In this document: positions 10,672 through 22,980 of the stretch, in pieces
Numbering within the stretch: the first letter of the stretch is position 1
Layout: each line of letters starts with the position of its first letter
NCBI GenBank assembly: GCA_032622095.1
Contig: CP136062.1
Span: 131,395,282 to 131,459,281 of the forward strand
Reading direction: 5' to 3'
DNA: 64,000 nt
DNA from: Siphonodentalium dalli
Lineage: Eukaryota; Mollusca; Scaphopoda; Gadilida; Siphonodentaliidae
Translations under genes and position numbers: made by a program
Notes under the pieces: generated by a model
What the model saw: the letters and a program-made list of their open reading frames with translations, nothing else
The model's database searches: none
What the model was told of the DNA's origin: nothing

Positions 10672-11362
10672 TAATTACTTAGGCCAAAAAAAAGAAGTGT
10701 TTTGGTTCTCGGGCAATTTTTTTTTCAAATCAATGAGGGAGGGAGGGTTTTATTTTTATTTTTTACTGCGCATAGTAAGCATGGACAAAGATACCTTCCT
10801 CTGTCTAGTAATAACCAGAAATGTAGAGGGAACTGTTATGCATATAAACTCATTTAGTCTTATATAAAAATTACATTGTACTACCATTGTATGACTGGGA
10901 TTACCTAACATTATATAATGCCCCTGACATTAACTACTGTTATTGTTGTCTAAAAACTGATACCTCCCCATTCTAATACCGGTATGTGATCCTGAATTTA
11001 GTCCTGTGCCTTTCAATTGTATAAAGTTACAATTAGTGTAAGTTGTTCACAATGACTAATTGTAAGAAGAGCATGAGGATCAGCTAATCATTTTCTTAAT
11101 TGTAGTCATCTACTTCATGTTGTAAGCCTTCAAGTCACTTTTTAACACATTACATGTTAGAGCCTAATGCACACTAATATTCAACACATATCTACTATGG
11201 ACATGTTGATAAAATAATTTTTTTGTTTTTGTTTTGGTTTTTTTTCGTAAGTTTTTTTGTCATAACATTTTGTCAGGCATTGCAATAAAAAGGCCTAATG
11301 CGGCCCTTTTTATTCAATGCGGCGGGGCCTGAGAACCAAAACTTCTTTTTTTTTTGCCTTAT
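10672..11362. mobile_element. 0.7-kb element with short inverted ends
   Basis: The left end GGCCAAAAAAAAGAAGTGTT then GGTTCTCGGGC; the right end in inverse orientation GGCAAAAAAAAAAGAAGTTT then GGTTCTCAGGC. The body is AT-rich and carries AAGGCCTAATGCGGCCCTTT near its right end. A shorter sequence with similar A/T-run ends is at 63154-63236. Confidence 0.55.
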
Positions 11363-11806
11363 CATCAGCACCCACCCAGAAAAAAAAAATCGCCTGTCTC
11401 TGATATTTTTGTACTTTGTATTCTTGTGTATACAGCATAGCTGTTAAATTTCGAGGATTGTCCGTGAGACTTCCAGATTGCCACTTGAATTCTGCAAATT
11501 TGTCACAAATTCAGCAAAACCCCACATTAAAAATCCCCCCAAAAAACGATGTTATTTTATTTTTCAAATATTCGTGCATGATTTCTAAGTAACGGCTAAG
11601 TTCACTGATTAGTGATAATGTTGTTTTCACAAGAATGCATAGGGGCCTATATTAATCCAATTGATGGAGTTTCTATCATATCTGTCTTGTATACATCTCA
11701 AATTGTCCGACGCACTCTCCAAAAAAACGTGCCAGTTTATATGAGTTTAAGTTTTTACGGCCCGTTTATATGAGTTTAAGTCTAAATATTCATGGATCAG
11801 TGAAAT

Positions 11807-12752
11807 GCCATGGATTTTGAAATGTGATAGGAATGAAACTACGGCATATTGCAAAGTGTGTAATGCACATTTCAGTGTGAGCCATGTTTGTGCTTTTGTG
11901 TTTCATGTTATGTGCTATATTTCTGTACTTGATAAAAATAAATAATTAACATAAAAATAATTTTATTTTGAAACCCAACATGTCAATTAAAACTGCCGCA
12001 AAAAATCTTCGTGAATTTTTCAAAATAGATTTGATAACACGACTTAGGATTATGTTGGTGACACTGGGTCAATGCATTGCAAATATAATACAATAGAAGG
12101 GAGAAAACTCTATATATTTTTAACAGCAATTAGAACAGAAAGTTGGCATGCCAGCAATGTTGATGTGTATTATTTTATATAAACATGCATGCATCTCCCA
12201 CTCACAGCAGCTCTATTACGATTACCAACATGACATTCATTACCATTTTATTTAAGTGTATATATTTATAAAATAAACGCCATGGATTTTGAAATGTGAT
12301 AGGAATGAAACTACGGCATATTGCAAAGTGTGTAATGCACATTTCAGTGTGAGCCATGTTTGTGCTTTTGTGTTTCATGTTATGTGCTATATTTCTGTAC
12401 TTGATAAAAATAAATAATTAAAATAAAAATAATTTTATTTTGAAACCCAACATGTCAATTAAAACTGCCGCAAAAAATCTTCGTGAATTTTTCAAAATAG
12501 ATTTGATAACACGACTTAGGATTATGTTGGTGACACTGGGTCAATGCATTGCAAATATAATACAATAGAAGGGAGAAAACTCTATATATTTTTAACAGCA
12601 ATTAGAACAGAAAGTTGGCATGCCAGCAATGTTGATGTGTATTATTTTATATAAACATGCATGCATCTCCCACTCACAGCAGCTCTATTACGATTACCAA
12701 CATGACATTCATTACCATTTTATTTAAGTGTATATATTTATAAAATAAACGC
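11807..12752. repeat. Recent 472-bp tandem duplication
   Basis: 11807-12278 and 12279-12752 start GCCATGGATTTTGAAATG and run to AAATAAACGC. By eye they differ at only about one position (AATTAACATAA against AATTAAAATAA, near 11950 and 12420). It is an AT-rich intron segment without a recognised gene. Either a very young duplication or an assembly artefact. Confidence 0.93.
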
Positions 12753-13450
12753 AAAAAGAAACTCATAAAAACTACGTAATCTTCATCATAAAAATGATTT
12801 TTGGAACATGAACATATTTGGGCATACCTTCCTGCAAAAATCTCCCAGATTGCCATTTTCAAAACTTAACAGGTCTGGTATAGGGTGAAAATAGCATGTT
12901 GAGCATTTTCAACAAAATTGAACGCATTTGCACTACGTTCTCGTTATTGTGTCACAACAGATACCAGAAGTGAGATAAAGAGATTCGTGTAAATATTCGC
13001 ACAACAAAAATCATGAGAATCAAACTGGATTTGCGCTGTACAAGCATTAAGGTTCGTGTTTTACAGTGAATGTTTTAATCGACTGAGCTTCCAGGTAGTG
13101 CAATATGGGTCACTAGGTTTGACTCATGTGTTAAAATATGAAGCAATCTCTATAACAATCTCGGCTGTACGTGTGAGAATTTTTTTTAATGGTAGTATAG
13201 ATGAAGAAATTTATAGACAACCCATGTTGAGCAATCGAATATGACTAGAATAACCAAACTGAATCAACTATTGGCTATGTAATCCATAACAAAGGTGTCA
13301 CTGTTCATTGGTTGATCAATTGAAATTGAAAAGGCTGGAATGTTGCCAAACATGTGTGAGCTAATGTCCATATGCGCCTTTGCTTCCTGGAAGAATGACT
13401 ACATCAATCAGTCAAAATTAAGGTTACCGAAAAATAACCTTAGTGGGTAA
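12753..13450. other. Intron stretch without recognised features
   Basis: AT-rich sequence between the 472-bp duplication and a family A element. Open frames are short and lack domains. Confidence 0.5.
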
Positions 13451-13713
13451 TTAACCCTTTCATGACGGGAGCTGCGCTGGTGCAGCATTAAAGACCATGT
13501 TCCAGTGCATTCTCTTATATATGCGAGTCTACCATTGGGAGCCTCGCATATATAAGAGATTGCACTGGCTTACAAGGTCAAGGAAAATATTGTTTGGCCA
13601 ATTTATTCTCTTATATATGCAAGGCTCCCTATGGGAGACTCACATATATAAGAGAATGCATTGGCACAGTGTTTTCACAAAATTTCAGGACACTCCAGTC
13701 ATGGAAGGGTTAA
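13451..13713. mobile_element. TTAA-type double-hairpin element, family A (reference copy)
   Basis: TTAA at both ends, terminal CCCTTTCATGACGGGAGC and (inverse) CCCTTCCATGACTGGAG, then GCTGCGCTGGTGCAGC and two hairpins of about 70 bp. CCC ends plus TTAA target duplication are the signature of piggyBac-group non-autonomous elements. Other copies in the window are listed separately. Confidence 0.85.
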
Positions 13714-14243
13714 CAGTATTCAGTGAATTGAGAGCTTATGATTACATTATAGCAACCACCAAGGGTGCTTATACATGAGGCAGGTGAATGACGTCATATA
13801 TATTTTTCTATATCCATCAGTGATTTTTCAAGATCGCGGGTATAGATTTTGGAGAAATTATCACGTGACTTCCGGTTAGCAACCGTGTGGAGATTGCAAA
13901 TAACGCGGAATTGGAAATGAAGCATCGCGATAAAAATGAAAGTAACTACTTCACAACTTACGAAGGATTCACATGTGATTTAAGTCTATTAATTTAATTT
14001 AGACCAATGTCGTTGGTTAGCTTAATGAAAACTAAAAATGAAGAAGTCATGACGATAATACAGACAAGATTTTACAATCCACGACACGTCTTGTCAATTT
14101 GGCATGTCGTCTCCGTCGTGACCACTGCATATGTTACATAAATTATTCTTAGCGTTAGGTCGCCGAATAAAGGCAAATTTGAGGCACATCATGCGTGGTT
14201 GCTCCACTACGTGTCATGTACGATTCATATTAGATTAATATAC

Positions 14244-14395
14244 CTTGAGTGAGACTCTGGAAGCACAATTTTTTATCAGGGTTATCCAATCTGAAAGGTC
14301 AGTATCAGTATCACAGGAAAACAGCACTGGACAGGGGGATGATTTAGAGTGAATACTGTAGGCATATGGCCTGTCTGGTGTTGGCTGGAGTCGTT
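14244..14395 (-). CDS. PLCG: PLCG window exon 11: C-terminal half of the split PH domain
   Basis: The exon has 152 nt, phase 1 in and 0 out, with a TTTACAG acceptor and a GTATAT donor. It reads ERLQPTPDRPYAYSIHSK and later DTDLSDWITLIKNCASRVS. The tryptophan in an amphipathic helix (D-x-x-D-W-x-x-x-I) is the hallmark of the PH C-terminal helix, and human PLCG1 has E-L-Q-D-W-V-K-K-I at the same place. This half pairs in the fold with 62995-63117 (with 63326-63349 if that microexon is real). Open reading frame continues upstream into the intron, but the acceptor and the phase define the start. Confidence 0.93.
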
Positions 14396-14875
14396 CTGTA
14401 AAAAATGAGATATCCATGCATGAAAATAGTAAATGTATTGACAGAGAGGAAATAGAATATAAACTGTTTTTGGCCTTAGCTGATGAAGTCAAAGGAAAAT
14501 TTGGTCTCTGCCTTGTGACATATGATGACTGATATATGGAGATAGCGTAGTTGGCACAGATGTATTTCCACTCTAAGAGCCATAACCTTGCAGCGAATAA
14601 ATGGACGAAACCTGTTTCATGTGGATATCTGTTCTCCCATGGTGACTGACAAAGAGAGATCCAAAGCTCCAGACAGACGGATGAACAAAACAAAACTTTT
14701 TGACAGAAAGGAAATAGATGATTGACTGTATTGGTCTATTTATACCCTTGAAATTTGGGTTGAGAGACTAGTGAGTACAATGTATCGACTTATTGAGAAA
14801 TGCCAGATGACTTACTTTACAGACTGACAATTGTGTCAACAAAATATGATAAACCCTAAATAAGAAATGGACCTT

Positions 14876-16655
14876 TAAAGTGATGTGAAACACTCCGGTA
14901 TGGTTATCAAATAGAAATGGAGAATATTATTGTTCAAAGTAGTTATTTTTACAAATATTATATCTAAATTGACAACACAACCCTCAATCTTATATATTAA
15001 TTAAATGCAGTAACTGCCGATCGCGAAATGTTTTCGTTAGTTTATCGCCAATAGATGCATCACGATTCAAGTAGTAAATATTTACAATTTAGCGTAGTTC
15101 AGACGATGTTTTCTATGGAGTGGTATGTATGATCTATTTGCTTCAGATTTTCGGTGATGCTGGTAGAATGCTACATTGGCATAGCAACTGAATTCTAACT
15201 TAACAGTTTCACGCACCCGAACAAGTACATAATATGTTTTTAACAGGAAGGATCAATAAAAAGGGTTTTTGTGACAATCAAGCCTGGAAATAGTGTGTCT
15301 GACATTTGCAGAATGAGGTCCCCAGAGGGTGATTTAGTGACACTATCGTGCACAGCGGGCTAGCATCACCAAATTCACCCTCTGGGAACATCATTCTGAG
15401 GATCGGATGAAAGATGTGACCTGTAGTGTGTGCTAACGGAAATTGTTGATGGACGGACGTACAAACATTTGGGTAGATATGTGGTATTGAGTTATGTGGC
15501 TAAAATAATTATGTATCTAAAAAAAAATGATGTGCCTATGAAGTAGTTGATAAAATTTTATGTGGCTATCAGGTAGTTTATAGTGATAAAATTTCAAATT
15601 ATGGAATCAGAAAATGTAGAAATTATAGCAGAAGTAGCTGATTGAAACTCAAAAACTTGTATACAGCAACTAGGACAGTGGAATAGGAGAAACTGACAGG
15701 TCCATGATTGGTTAACTAGCCACCAGTCCTTCCCACAAAGAAAACACAGCGAGAGCATTTATTTGCTCCCGTAATCAGAAGACGGGTGTAATATTGCACC
15801 CATACTATAGTTGTAAGTTGGGTTTTTATCAAACAAAAAGTCATTGTGGAATAGACCTATGTCTAGTTACACTCTAATATGCCATAGTTGAATTGAGATG
15901 GTAAAGGATCTAAATAAACATTAAAATAGTTCACTATTGAACCAACAATTACAGTCTCCATTAGTATTTTGAGAAGAGGGACAGGTGCGAATTTTATCAC
16001 CTGTGACTTGAAAATTACGAGTGCGTATGGGTCCGAGAGCAATCACTCCCGTCTCCTGGGACTGTCATAACAACTCCTATTGACAGATCATGGATGTCTA
16101 AATAAATGTATTTTTTGTTTCCACTTTTGAGCGATTATAAGCATCCAAATGTAAGCATGGACGGACAAACGCCCCAACAGACAGGTGAATGACGCCAACC
16201 CATGGCAATAGCTCAAACTTGAACTAAAAAGTCACACATGCTTATTTGACAAAACAATGCTGCTAGAAATTGCCTGGAATGACATCCTTTCTTAAAGACA
16301 TATTATGGACTGATAAGTTAGTAATCAGGCGATATGCCAACTTTGGGAATGTGGCATTTTACTAATATCACTGAAAACCTCAAAGAAATCGACATACCAC
16401 TCCAAAGATATCATCGTCTTAACTGCGCATTATTGTAAATATTTACATCCCGAATCGGGACGCAACAATCAGTGATAAACTAACGCAATTGATTTCGCCA
16501 AAGAGAGTCATTGTATTTAATTAAAATATATAAGAATGACGGTGTGTGTGCTGGAAATTTGGATTAATATTTGTAAAAATAACTACTTTGAGCAAGATTA
16601 TTCTCCATTTCTATTTGATCACCCTAACAGATCGTTTCACATCACTTTAATTAAT
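14876..16655. mobile_element. 1.8-kb element with about 260-bp inverted repeats
   Basis: Left arm 14876-15130 and right arm 16383-16655 are inverted copies at roughly 75-80 percent by eye: shared blocks AAAGTGATGTGAAAC, CAAATAGAAATGGAGAAT, CAAAGTAGTTATTTTTACAA and GGAGTGGTATGT. The interior includes one family C hairpin, parts of the ATAGCTCAA repeat family and a block (15720-16090) related to 58130-58480. No transposase is seen. Confidence 0.65.
15294..15397. mobile_element. Family C hairpin, single
   Basis: GTGTCTGACATTTGCAGAAT followed by GGTCCCCAGAGGGTGA and its inverse; only one hairpin of the element is present. Confidence 0.75.
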
Positions 16656-16910
16656 TGGCAATAATTTACTGGTTTCAAAATAAGAACATATGGGAAAATC
16701 AGTGTCGTTGAAATGCGTTACCAATTAATCTTTCACAGATTACAGATCATGGATGTCTAAATATATGGACTTTTTGTTTCCAACTTTTGAGTGATTACAC
16801 AATTATAAATATTCAAATGTAAGCATGGACGGACAGATGCCCTGAAAGACAGATGACGGACGCCATCCCACATGGAATGGACAAAGAGACCGATGGACAG
16901 ACACAAGTTA

Positions 16911-17124
16911 CAGTAATGGCCTATATAATCGACTCCTTAACCACAGCAGAATTATGGGTAACTTTTCAGGATTTAGTAGGAAATATGGCTTGTTGCCATC
17001 CATCGGAAAGCTCTCACTGAGAGCTTTCCGATGAATGGCAACAAGCCATATTTCCGACTGAATCCTGAAAAGTTAACCATAATTCTGCTGTGGTTAAGGA
17101 GTCGATTTATTTAGGCCATTACTC
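16911..17124. mobile_element. TA-flanked palindrome, family P
   Basis: An almost perfect inverted repeat of about 105 bp per arm, ends CAGTAATGGCC and GGCCATTACT, flanked by TA on both sides. The fold centre lies in AGCTCTCACTGAGAGCT. The arm contains GGCTTGTTGCCAT and CCACAGCAGAATTATGGGT. TA duplication and short non-coding body fit a Tc1/mariner-group non-autonomous element. Ten copies occur in the window. Confidence 0.85.
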
Positions 17125-17187
17125 TATGTCAATAATGCCAAGGAAAATATATTTTGGAAGGACAATAAAAGTATATTGACTACATAC

Positions 17188-17333
17188 CTGCTATACAGTC
17201 TCTGATGTCATAGTTTCCTTGTAGGATGGCACCAGGAGACGAAGAATCAGAATTCTCACTATCAGCCGCGAGATCTTCTGTGTAATCTGTCGGGAACCAC
17301 TGATACTTCCTGTCATCATAGTCGCCACGGGAC
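17188..17333 (-). CDS. PLCG: PLCG window exon 10: SH3 domain, second part, and linker
   Basis: The exon has 146 nt, phase 2 in and 1 out, with a TTTACAG acceptor and a GTATGT donor. It reads SRGDYDDRKYQWFPTDYTED and then an acidic serine-rich linker (SENSDSSSPGAIL). FPTDY is the terminal SH3 motif (usually F-P-S-N-Y). Vertebrate PLC gamma has two adjacent tryptophans at the exon junction; here the second is serine, giving G-G-W-S-R-G-D-Y. The groove tryptophan itself is kept. The following G-N-Y-D-I-R-D-C leads into the second PH half. Confidence 0.95.
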
Positions 17334-17361
17334 CTGTAAACAAATGTCAAACAAGCCTGAG

Positions 17362-17858
17362 TTTAGTGTGCCTGTCATTTGCAGAATGAGGTCACCAGAG
17401 GGTGAATTTAGTGATGCTATCCCGCATAGCGGGCTAGCATCACTAAATTCACCCTCTGGGGACCTAATTCTGCTTAGGCCTCATCTGCTATGGGAGACAT
17501 AGACTCAGACTGAAGTTCCCAAATGGTGAATGTTGTGATGTACACCCATTGCGAACCTCGATTATGCAATGTGTCGTCTGCCAACTTGGGGATGTAGAGA
17601 AACTAAACTAAAAAAAGAAATAGAATCTATGTGAAGAAGTTTCTATAGAAATTTGATAATAAAGAAACTTTCCAGAGAAGATGAAGCCTAAGCAGAATGA
17701 GGTCCCCAGAGGGTGAATTTAGTGATTTGATAGTAAAGAAACTTTTGAGAGAAGATGAGGACTAAGCAGAATGAGGTCCCCAGAGGGTGAATTTAGGGAT
17801 AGCATCGCTAAATTCACCCTCTGGGGACCTCAATCTGAAAATGAGAGGCACAATAAAC
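17362..17858. mobile_element. Family C element, complete
   Basis: A hairpin with GGTGAATTTAGTGATGC at the left, a middle with TTCCCAAATGGTGAATG and GAAGAAGTTTCTATAGAAA, and a partly duplicated right hairpin. It lies 29 bases upstream of the acceptor of PLCG exon 10. Confidence 0.8.
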
Positions 17859-18048
17859 TTAGACGTGATGTCAAATCCCATGCACAAGGCATTGTAAGTT
17901 TTCTGCTTGTAGTGTCGGCATCAAATTTAAAGCATGAAGTTGATTGTCAATGAATTATGTGACATACTTCTGGCCTAATGTTTTGTTTGTATTTATTGTG
18001 TAAATGTGCTGATAATGAAGGGCTATTATCAATATTGTCAATCAAAAG

Positions 18049-18705
18049 TTAACCCTTCATGATGTGAGCTGTGCTGGTGCAGCATTAAAGATCCTGTACC
18101 AGTACATTCTCTTGTATATGCGAGTCTCCCATAGGGAGCCTCGCATATATAAGAGAATGTACTGGCTTACAAGGTTAAGGTAAATATTAATGATGTATAT
18201 GTATTCTCTTGTATATGCGAGTCTCCCTATGGGAGACTGTCATATATAAGAGTATGTATTTGCACAGGGTTTTTGCAAAATTTCTGGAAGCTCCAGTCAT
18301 TGAAGGGTTAATTTGAAGTAACCACAATGTTTACACATACAAGTTTCAGAACAACCTTGACAGTCTCAATACATTTCCAGCATCTCCGTTACCTTCTAAA
18401 GATAAATGACGGAAACATTCGAGTAAATGTATTGCACACCACGCGCAATGCTCACAACATGCATCATGTGAATACATCAATAATGTTACGCTTATTCAAA
18501 TTTAGCAGAAGATGCAGAAATTGCAGATGACACACTGCTCCCAATGACATCTGTATGGGCCTTAAACCTTTCATGACCGGAGCTGCATTGGTGCATCATC
18601 CTGTGCCAGTTCATTCTTTTATATATGTGAGCCTCACATATATAAGAGAATGCACTGGCTTACAATGTCAAGGTAAATATTGTAATGCCGATGTATTCTC
18701 TTACA
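18049..18705. mobile_element. Two TTAA-type family A copies (18049-18311 complete, 18562-18705 partial)
   Basis: The first runs from TTAACCCTTCATGATG to ATTGAAGGGTTAA with both hairpins. The second keeps only the left hairpin and stops near a CTCTTACAAGAG hairpin. Confidence 0.75.
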
Positions 18706-19909
18706 AGAGTTATTTCTTATAATTTAATCTTTCATTTCACAGGAGAACCACCAAAAAGCATAATTTGGAAGTATAACGAGCGTATAACATTGAGACTATT
18801 TCTGACGAAAAAGACACTTTATGTTGAAAGAGACACCTGTCACTCAAAACTGGTGCTCATCTAGTGATGAAATCGCGTCGTCAATTCAGCAGTTTTGATT
18901 GGCTATTCGCAACTTATCATGCACCAGGCAGCTGTATAGTTGATATATTCGACCGCGGTGACACAAACCCGTGTTGGTTTCAGTGTACTTCTTAGCAATG
19001 TTCAATCTTGTTGATTTGTCTGGTTATTTGTGCACTGAATATTAGCATCCTGTACAGTTATTGTCAATACAGTCATACCCGAAGGAATTATGATGCAGCA
19101 CCGAAACTTCATGGAACAGTTTCCAGGTACATATTTTTAGGCATGTGGTATAGGCGTGGTCACTCGACGCTGCTGTCATTTCTATAGCAGGGAAAGTAAT
19201 CAAGAAATTTAGGTTATCAAGAAATAACTTTAATAGCTAAATGTGCAACAACCAATGGTTTTACAGTATTATGTGGATTGACAGCTTATGACTAAATTAT
19301 AGGCCTATAACTCAGGCTAAATTTGTTGTACTGACACAATATTTGAATCTAACCTGTGTATTCCTGTGATTAACCCTTTGGTGGGTAAACAACATTTATG
19401 TCGTTGTATGGTAGGCAGGTGGAACAATATTTATATCATTTACGGTAAATTTAGGGTAATATTATGTTACTGTGTACATAACTTAGGAAAATTAATCTTC
19501 TAAAAGGAAACTTATCATAGATATAATGTGGATGAATACTATTTTTGTTATTTACATTGATTCAAGGTTTTAATAATGTTGTTTGTATGATTTATTTGTT
19601 ACAATATGTGATTATTACAATATTACTGGGTTTATTTGGTAAAATATATTCACCCATAGATATGACGTCATATATGACATACTCACTGGTCAAAGTATTA
19701 ACACGTTTACTGCCAACCACGAGTTATCCCATCCTTTTTGCATGTATTTGAATGGGTGTCAGCAGTGAACATGTTAAACCAAATACCAAGTTGTTTAGTT
19801 GATCAAAATATGAATACTTAAGCTATCATCTGAAAACCAAAAATGGGGGTGTGGATTTTTTCAACAGGGGTATAAAAATGGAGGTTACCAATTATGGGAA
19901 AATACTTAC
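18706..19909. other. Intron stretch, mostly unique
   Basis: AT-rich; a block near 18740 (AAAGCATAATTTGG) resembles 23080 (AAAGCATGATTTGG). Nothing coding is supported. Confidence 0.45.
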
Positions 19910-20013
19910 CATCCACCATCACTCTTTTCAACATTAGTAATGATAGCACCTTTAACAAATGACAATTCATCCTCTCTATTTGCCTGGTAGTCGTGCAATG
20001 CTCGAACCCTTAA
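19910..20013 (-). CDS. PLCG: PLCG window exon 9: SH3 domain, first part
   Basis: The exon has 104 nt, phase 0 in and 2 out, with a TTTCAG acceptor and a GTAAGT donor. It reads [19 protein letters not shown], then [20 protein letters not shown] is the SH3 A-L-Y-D-Y signature, followed by the acidic RT loop (R-E-D-E-L-S-F) and the conserved tryptophan of the ligand groove, whose codon is split by the intron. PLC gamma SH3 binds proline-rich partners and several nucleotide exchange factors in the family. The call is secure. Confidence 0.97.
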
Positions 20014-20670
20014 CTGAAAGATACAGAACAATCTTTAAAATCAGATCACAGTAGCTGATATCCTGCAACTAAAAAACCAAGAACAATATTAGAATAACTG
20101 CAGACATTTTCCATATGAATAGTTAAAGGCCCACTTAATTTTCGAACCACCAGATCACATTATACTCAACATATTCCATATTATATATCATTTGAAAGAG
20201 GAAGCTCCAAAACATTGTGTTATCAACTGATCCAGTCGAATAAACTGGGAACATATTGTTTTTGTCCAGCTACTGAGGTGTGTTCTGTGATTAATTTTGA
20301 TCCAGACTGTACTATAAAGTCTATTATTCTCAATGGAAGGGGAATAACACTATTAGTTTGAGTTCTGATGCATTCTGGGTTGACAAGGGGGGAAGTCTTG
20401 GAATGAATCTGAGAATCTCTATCACTTGGTAGACACTCCAAGGCCACAGCTGTTCCGTATCCTGGTGGAATATATATATTTTTGGTTCCTCTTCCAAATG
20501 GTATATACTATGGGATATGTTGTGTATAATGTAATCTGGTCATTCAAAAATTAAGTAGGCCTTTAAGGCTATAAAAATAAATACCCGGATTATCATCAGT
20601 TTTTCTTGAAAACTATGGGGGGAATCAGGTTATACTGAATTTTATCTTATCACTATTTATTTGGTTTCTA

Positions 20671-21023
20671 TTAACCCTTTCATGACGGGAGCTGCGCTGG
20701 TGCAGCATTAAAGATCCTGTGCCAGTGCATTCACTCATATATCCGAGTCTCCCACACGGAGCCTCGCATATAGAAGAGAATGCACTGGCTTACAAGCTCA
20801 CGGTAAATATTGTTATGCCAATGTATTCTCTTATATATGTGAGGCTGCCTATGGGAGACTCGCATATATAAGAGAATACACTGGCTTACAAGGTCAATGT
20901 AAATATTATTAGGCCAATGTATTCTCTTATATATGTGAGGCTCCCTATGGGAGACTAGCATATATAAGAGAATGCACAGGGTTTTCGCAATATTTCAGGA
21001 AGCTCCAGTGATGGAAGGTTTAA
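20671..21023. mobile_element. TTAA-type family A element with an extra hairpin
   Basis: TTAACCCTTTCATGACGG at the left and GATGGAAGGTTTAA at the right. The central hairpin unit is present three times, so it is about 90 bp longer than the reference copy. Confidence 0.8.
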
Positions 21024-21064
21024 CTCTGATTAGCTGGAAGTTTGTCTCATCCCATGTACAAACA

Positions 21065-21515
21065 GGCCTCAAAATATGGTGCTGGACGAGGTCCCCAAAG
21101 GGTGAATTTAGTGATGATACCCAGCACAGCAGGCTAGCATCACCAAATTCATCCTCTGGGGACCTCATTCTGCATGCATGGCCTCATCTGCTATGGGAGA
21201 CATAGACACAGATTTAAATTCCCAGATGGTGATGTGCTCCCACTGGACACCTTAATTATGCATTGTGTCATCTGCCAATTTGGGGATATAGAGAAACTGA
21301 ACTAAAAAAGAAAAAGAAAGTTTTTAAAGAAGTTTCTAAAGAAACTAAAAAAAAACTTGTTAATTTGACCAAAAAAATACTTTCTAGAAAAGATGAGGCC
21401 AAAGCACAATGAGGTCCCCAGAGGGTGAATTTAGTGATGCTAGCCCACTGTGCTGGGTAGTGTCACTAAACTCACCCTCTGGGGACCTCATTCAGAAAAT
21501 GTCCAGCACCATATT
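21065..21515. mobile_element. Family C element, complete
   Basis: Left hairpin 21087-21175, middle with AGATGGTGATGTGCTCC, right hairpin 21410-21492. Outer sequence CTCAAAATATGGTGCTGGAC is inverted at the other end (GTCCAGCACCATATTTTGAG), so terminal inverted repeats are clear. Confidence 0.85.
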
Positions 21516-21787
21516 TTGAGGCCTACAAACGCTTTATTGAAGTTGCTTCAAAAGATGAATAAATCATTCTGTCTTAATATGATTCTTCTTCCCATCAGTA
21601 AATAAACACAATGATGTAAATATACCAAACAAATTTCAAACCATCACACCAGCAGAGCAAATAAGCCAGCCAGGTATTTAAATTTTTTAGTTACAAATGA
21701 AACCACAGAGGCAGATTGTTGGGGTAAACAATATTTTCATTCTAGCTCTTATACATGTATGTGCATGACTATAACAAGTTGACATTT

Positions 21788-22037
21788 TAGCCCTTTCTAT
21801 ACTGAATACTCAATGACGAGTAGTGCCCTTAGGAAATGTTCAGAAAATAAGTTGTTTGTTATAAACTTATTATCTGAACATTTCCCATCAATGAATCTGA
21901 ATCATTCTGCTCTTGTATTATTTGTATTATTTCTGTCTGTTGTCTGCTTTCATTTCCTGAACACCCCTCCAAATGAAGAATAGATTCCAATGTATACTTT
22001 TATAACGAATGGGAGAAACCATTTAGTAAATAAAAGT
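21788..22037. mobile_element. TTAA-type hairpin element, family B
   Basis: Starts GCCCTTTCTATACTGAATAC; hairpin around 21840-21890; right end CCATTTAGTAAATAAAAG. Same structure as 33081-33345. Confidence 0.8.
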
Positions 22038-22147
22038 TGAAGAACATTATAATTCATCAATGTCAGTCCTTCGATTTTGAGGTGCACAATTTGCCATAGC
22101 GCACCTGGAATTGAAAAGTATCGCGCAAATAGTTGCATGCCCATGAT

Positions 22148-22416
22148 CTAACCCTTTCAGTGCCAGGGGCCGATCTCATCGGCCCTAATTTACGGTCTGT
22201 AAAATCGGCCCTAAAATTTTTTTTTTAGATTTAAAACAATTTATTAAAATTGTAAACAATTGTAAAAAATAATAACAAATGATGAAAAATTGTTAGGCCA
22301 ATGCATTCTCTTATATATGCAAGGCGACCTATGGTCGACTCGCATATATAAGAGAATGCATTGGCACAGGGTATATGGGTTGATACAAAAATCAGACCTG
22401 GCACTCAAAGGGTTAA
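22148..22416. mobile_element. TTAA-type element, family A2
   Basis: Ends CCCTTTCAGTGCCAGG and CCTGGCACTCAAAGGGTTAA. It contains GGGCCGATCTCATCGGCCC and one hairpin of the family A type. The copy at 31513-31742 lies in the opposite orientation. Confidence 0.8.
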
Positions 22417-22907
22417 GTTTACTTAATGATTTAATAAAATGCAAACAGTAATGGTTTGGATAACAATGATCGTCATAAAAGTCATAGCATAAAGGTTTTA
22501 ACCCGTAATGGTCTGTGCATACTGTTCAATGTGTGTGTTGCAGACAATCAAAGAGAACATCAATAGAATCAAAGAGACGTTGTCAAAACAATCAAATATA
22601 TTACGTCATCGCTCAATACTGGTAAGCATGTGGTAATACATGTAGTTCCGCATTACAATTGAACAGACACCAGTCCTACTCCTTACGAAACAGGAAAGAG
22701 TGAACGGTACAAATTACCAAGGGAATATATTTCCTTGAGTCAGAGGTGTACAAAACGATCCCAGGAAGGAACGTTTTGTAGAAGTAAACCAATAATAAAC
22801 ATTTTGTTTGAAGATCTATTGTATTAAAATAACACAAAGCAATGCATCAGTTATATAAAGTTATTATACGATGTTGTGTACAGTATGTGTTTTTCTTGTA
22901 CGAGTCC

Positions 22908-22980
22908 AGGTTGTGGTGAAAAGTCATATTGGATGATACACAGAGTGTCGAGTCCAATATGACTTTTCACCACAACCTTG
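22908..22980. repeat. Hairpin with AAAAGTCATATTGGA arms, and relatives at 23236-23297
   Basis: GTTGTGGTGAAAAGTCATAT and its inverse flank a 15-base loop. The block AAAGTCATATTG/CAATATGACTTTT recurs in a looser arrangement 330 bp on. Confidence 0.8.

Noticed and set aside
14235..14693. 152-codon minus-strand frame taken as one exon
   Set aside because: Only 14244-14395 resembles PLC gamma; upstream of the TTTACAG acceptor the frame is intron read-through.
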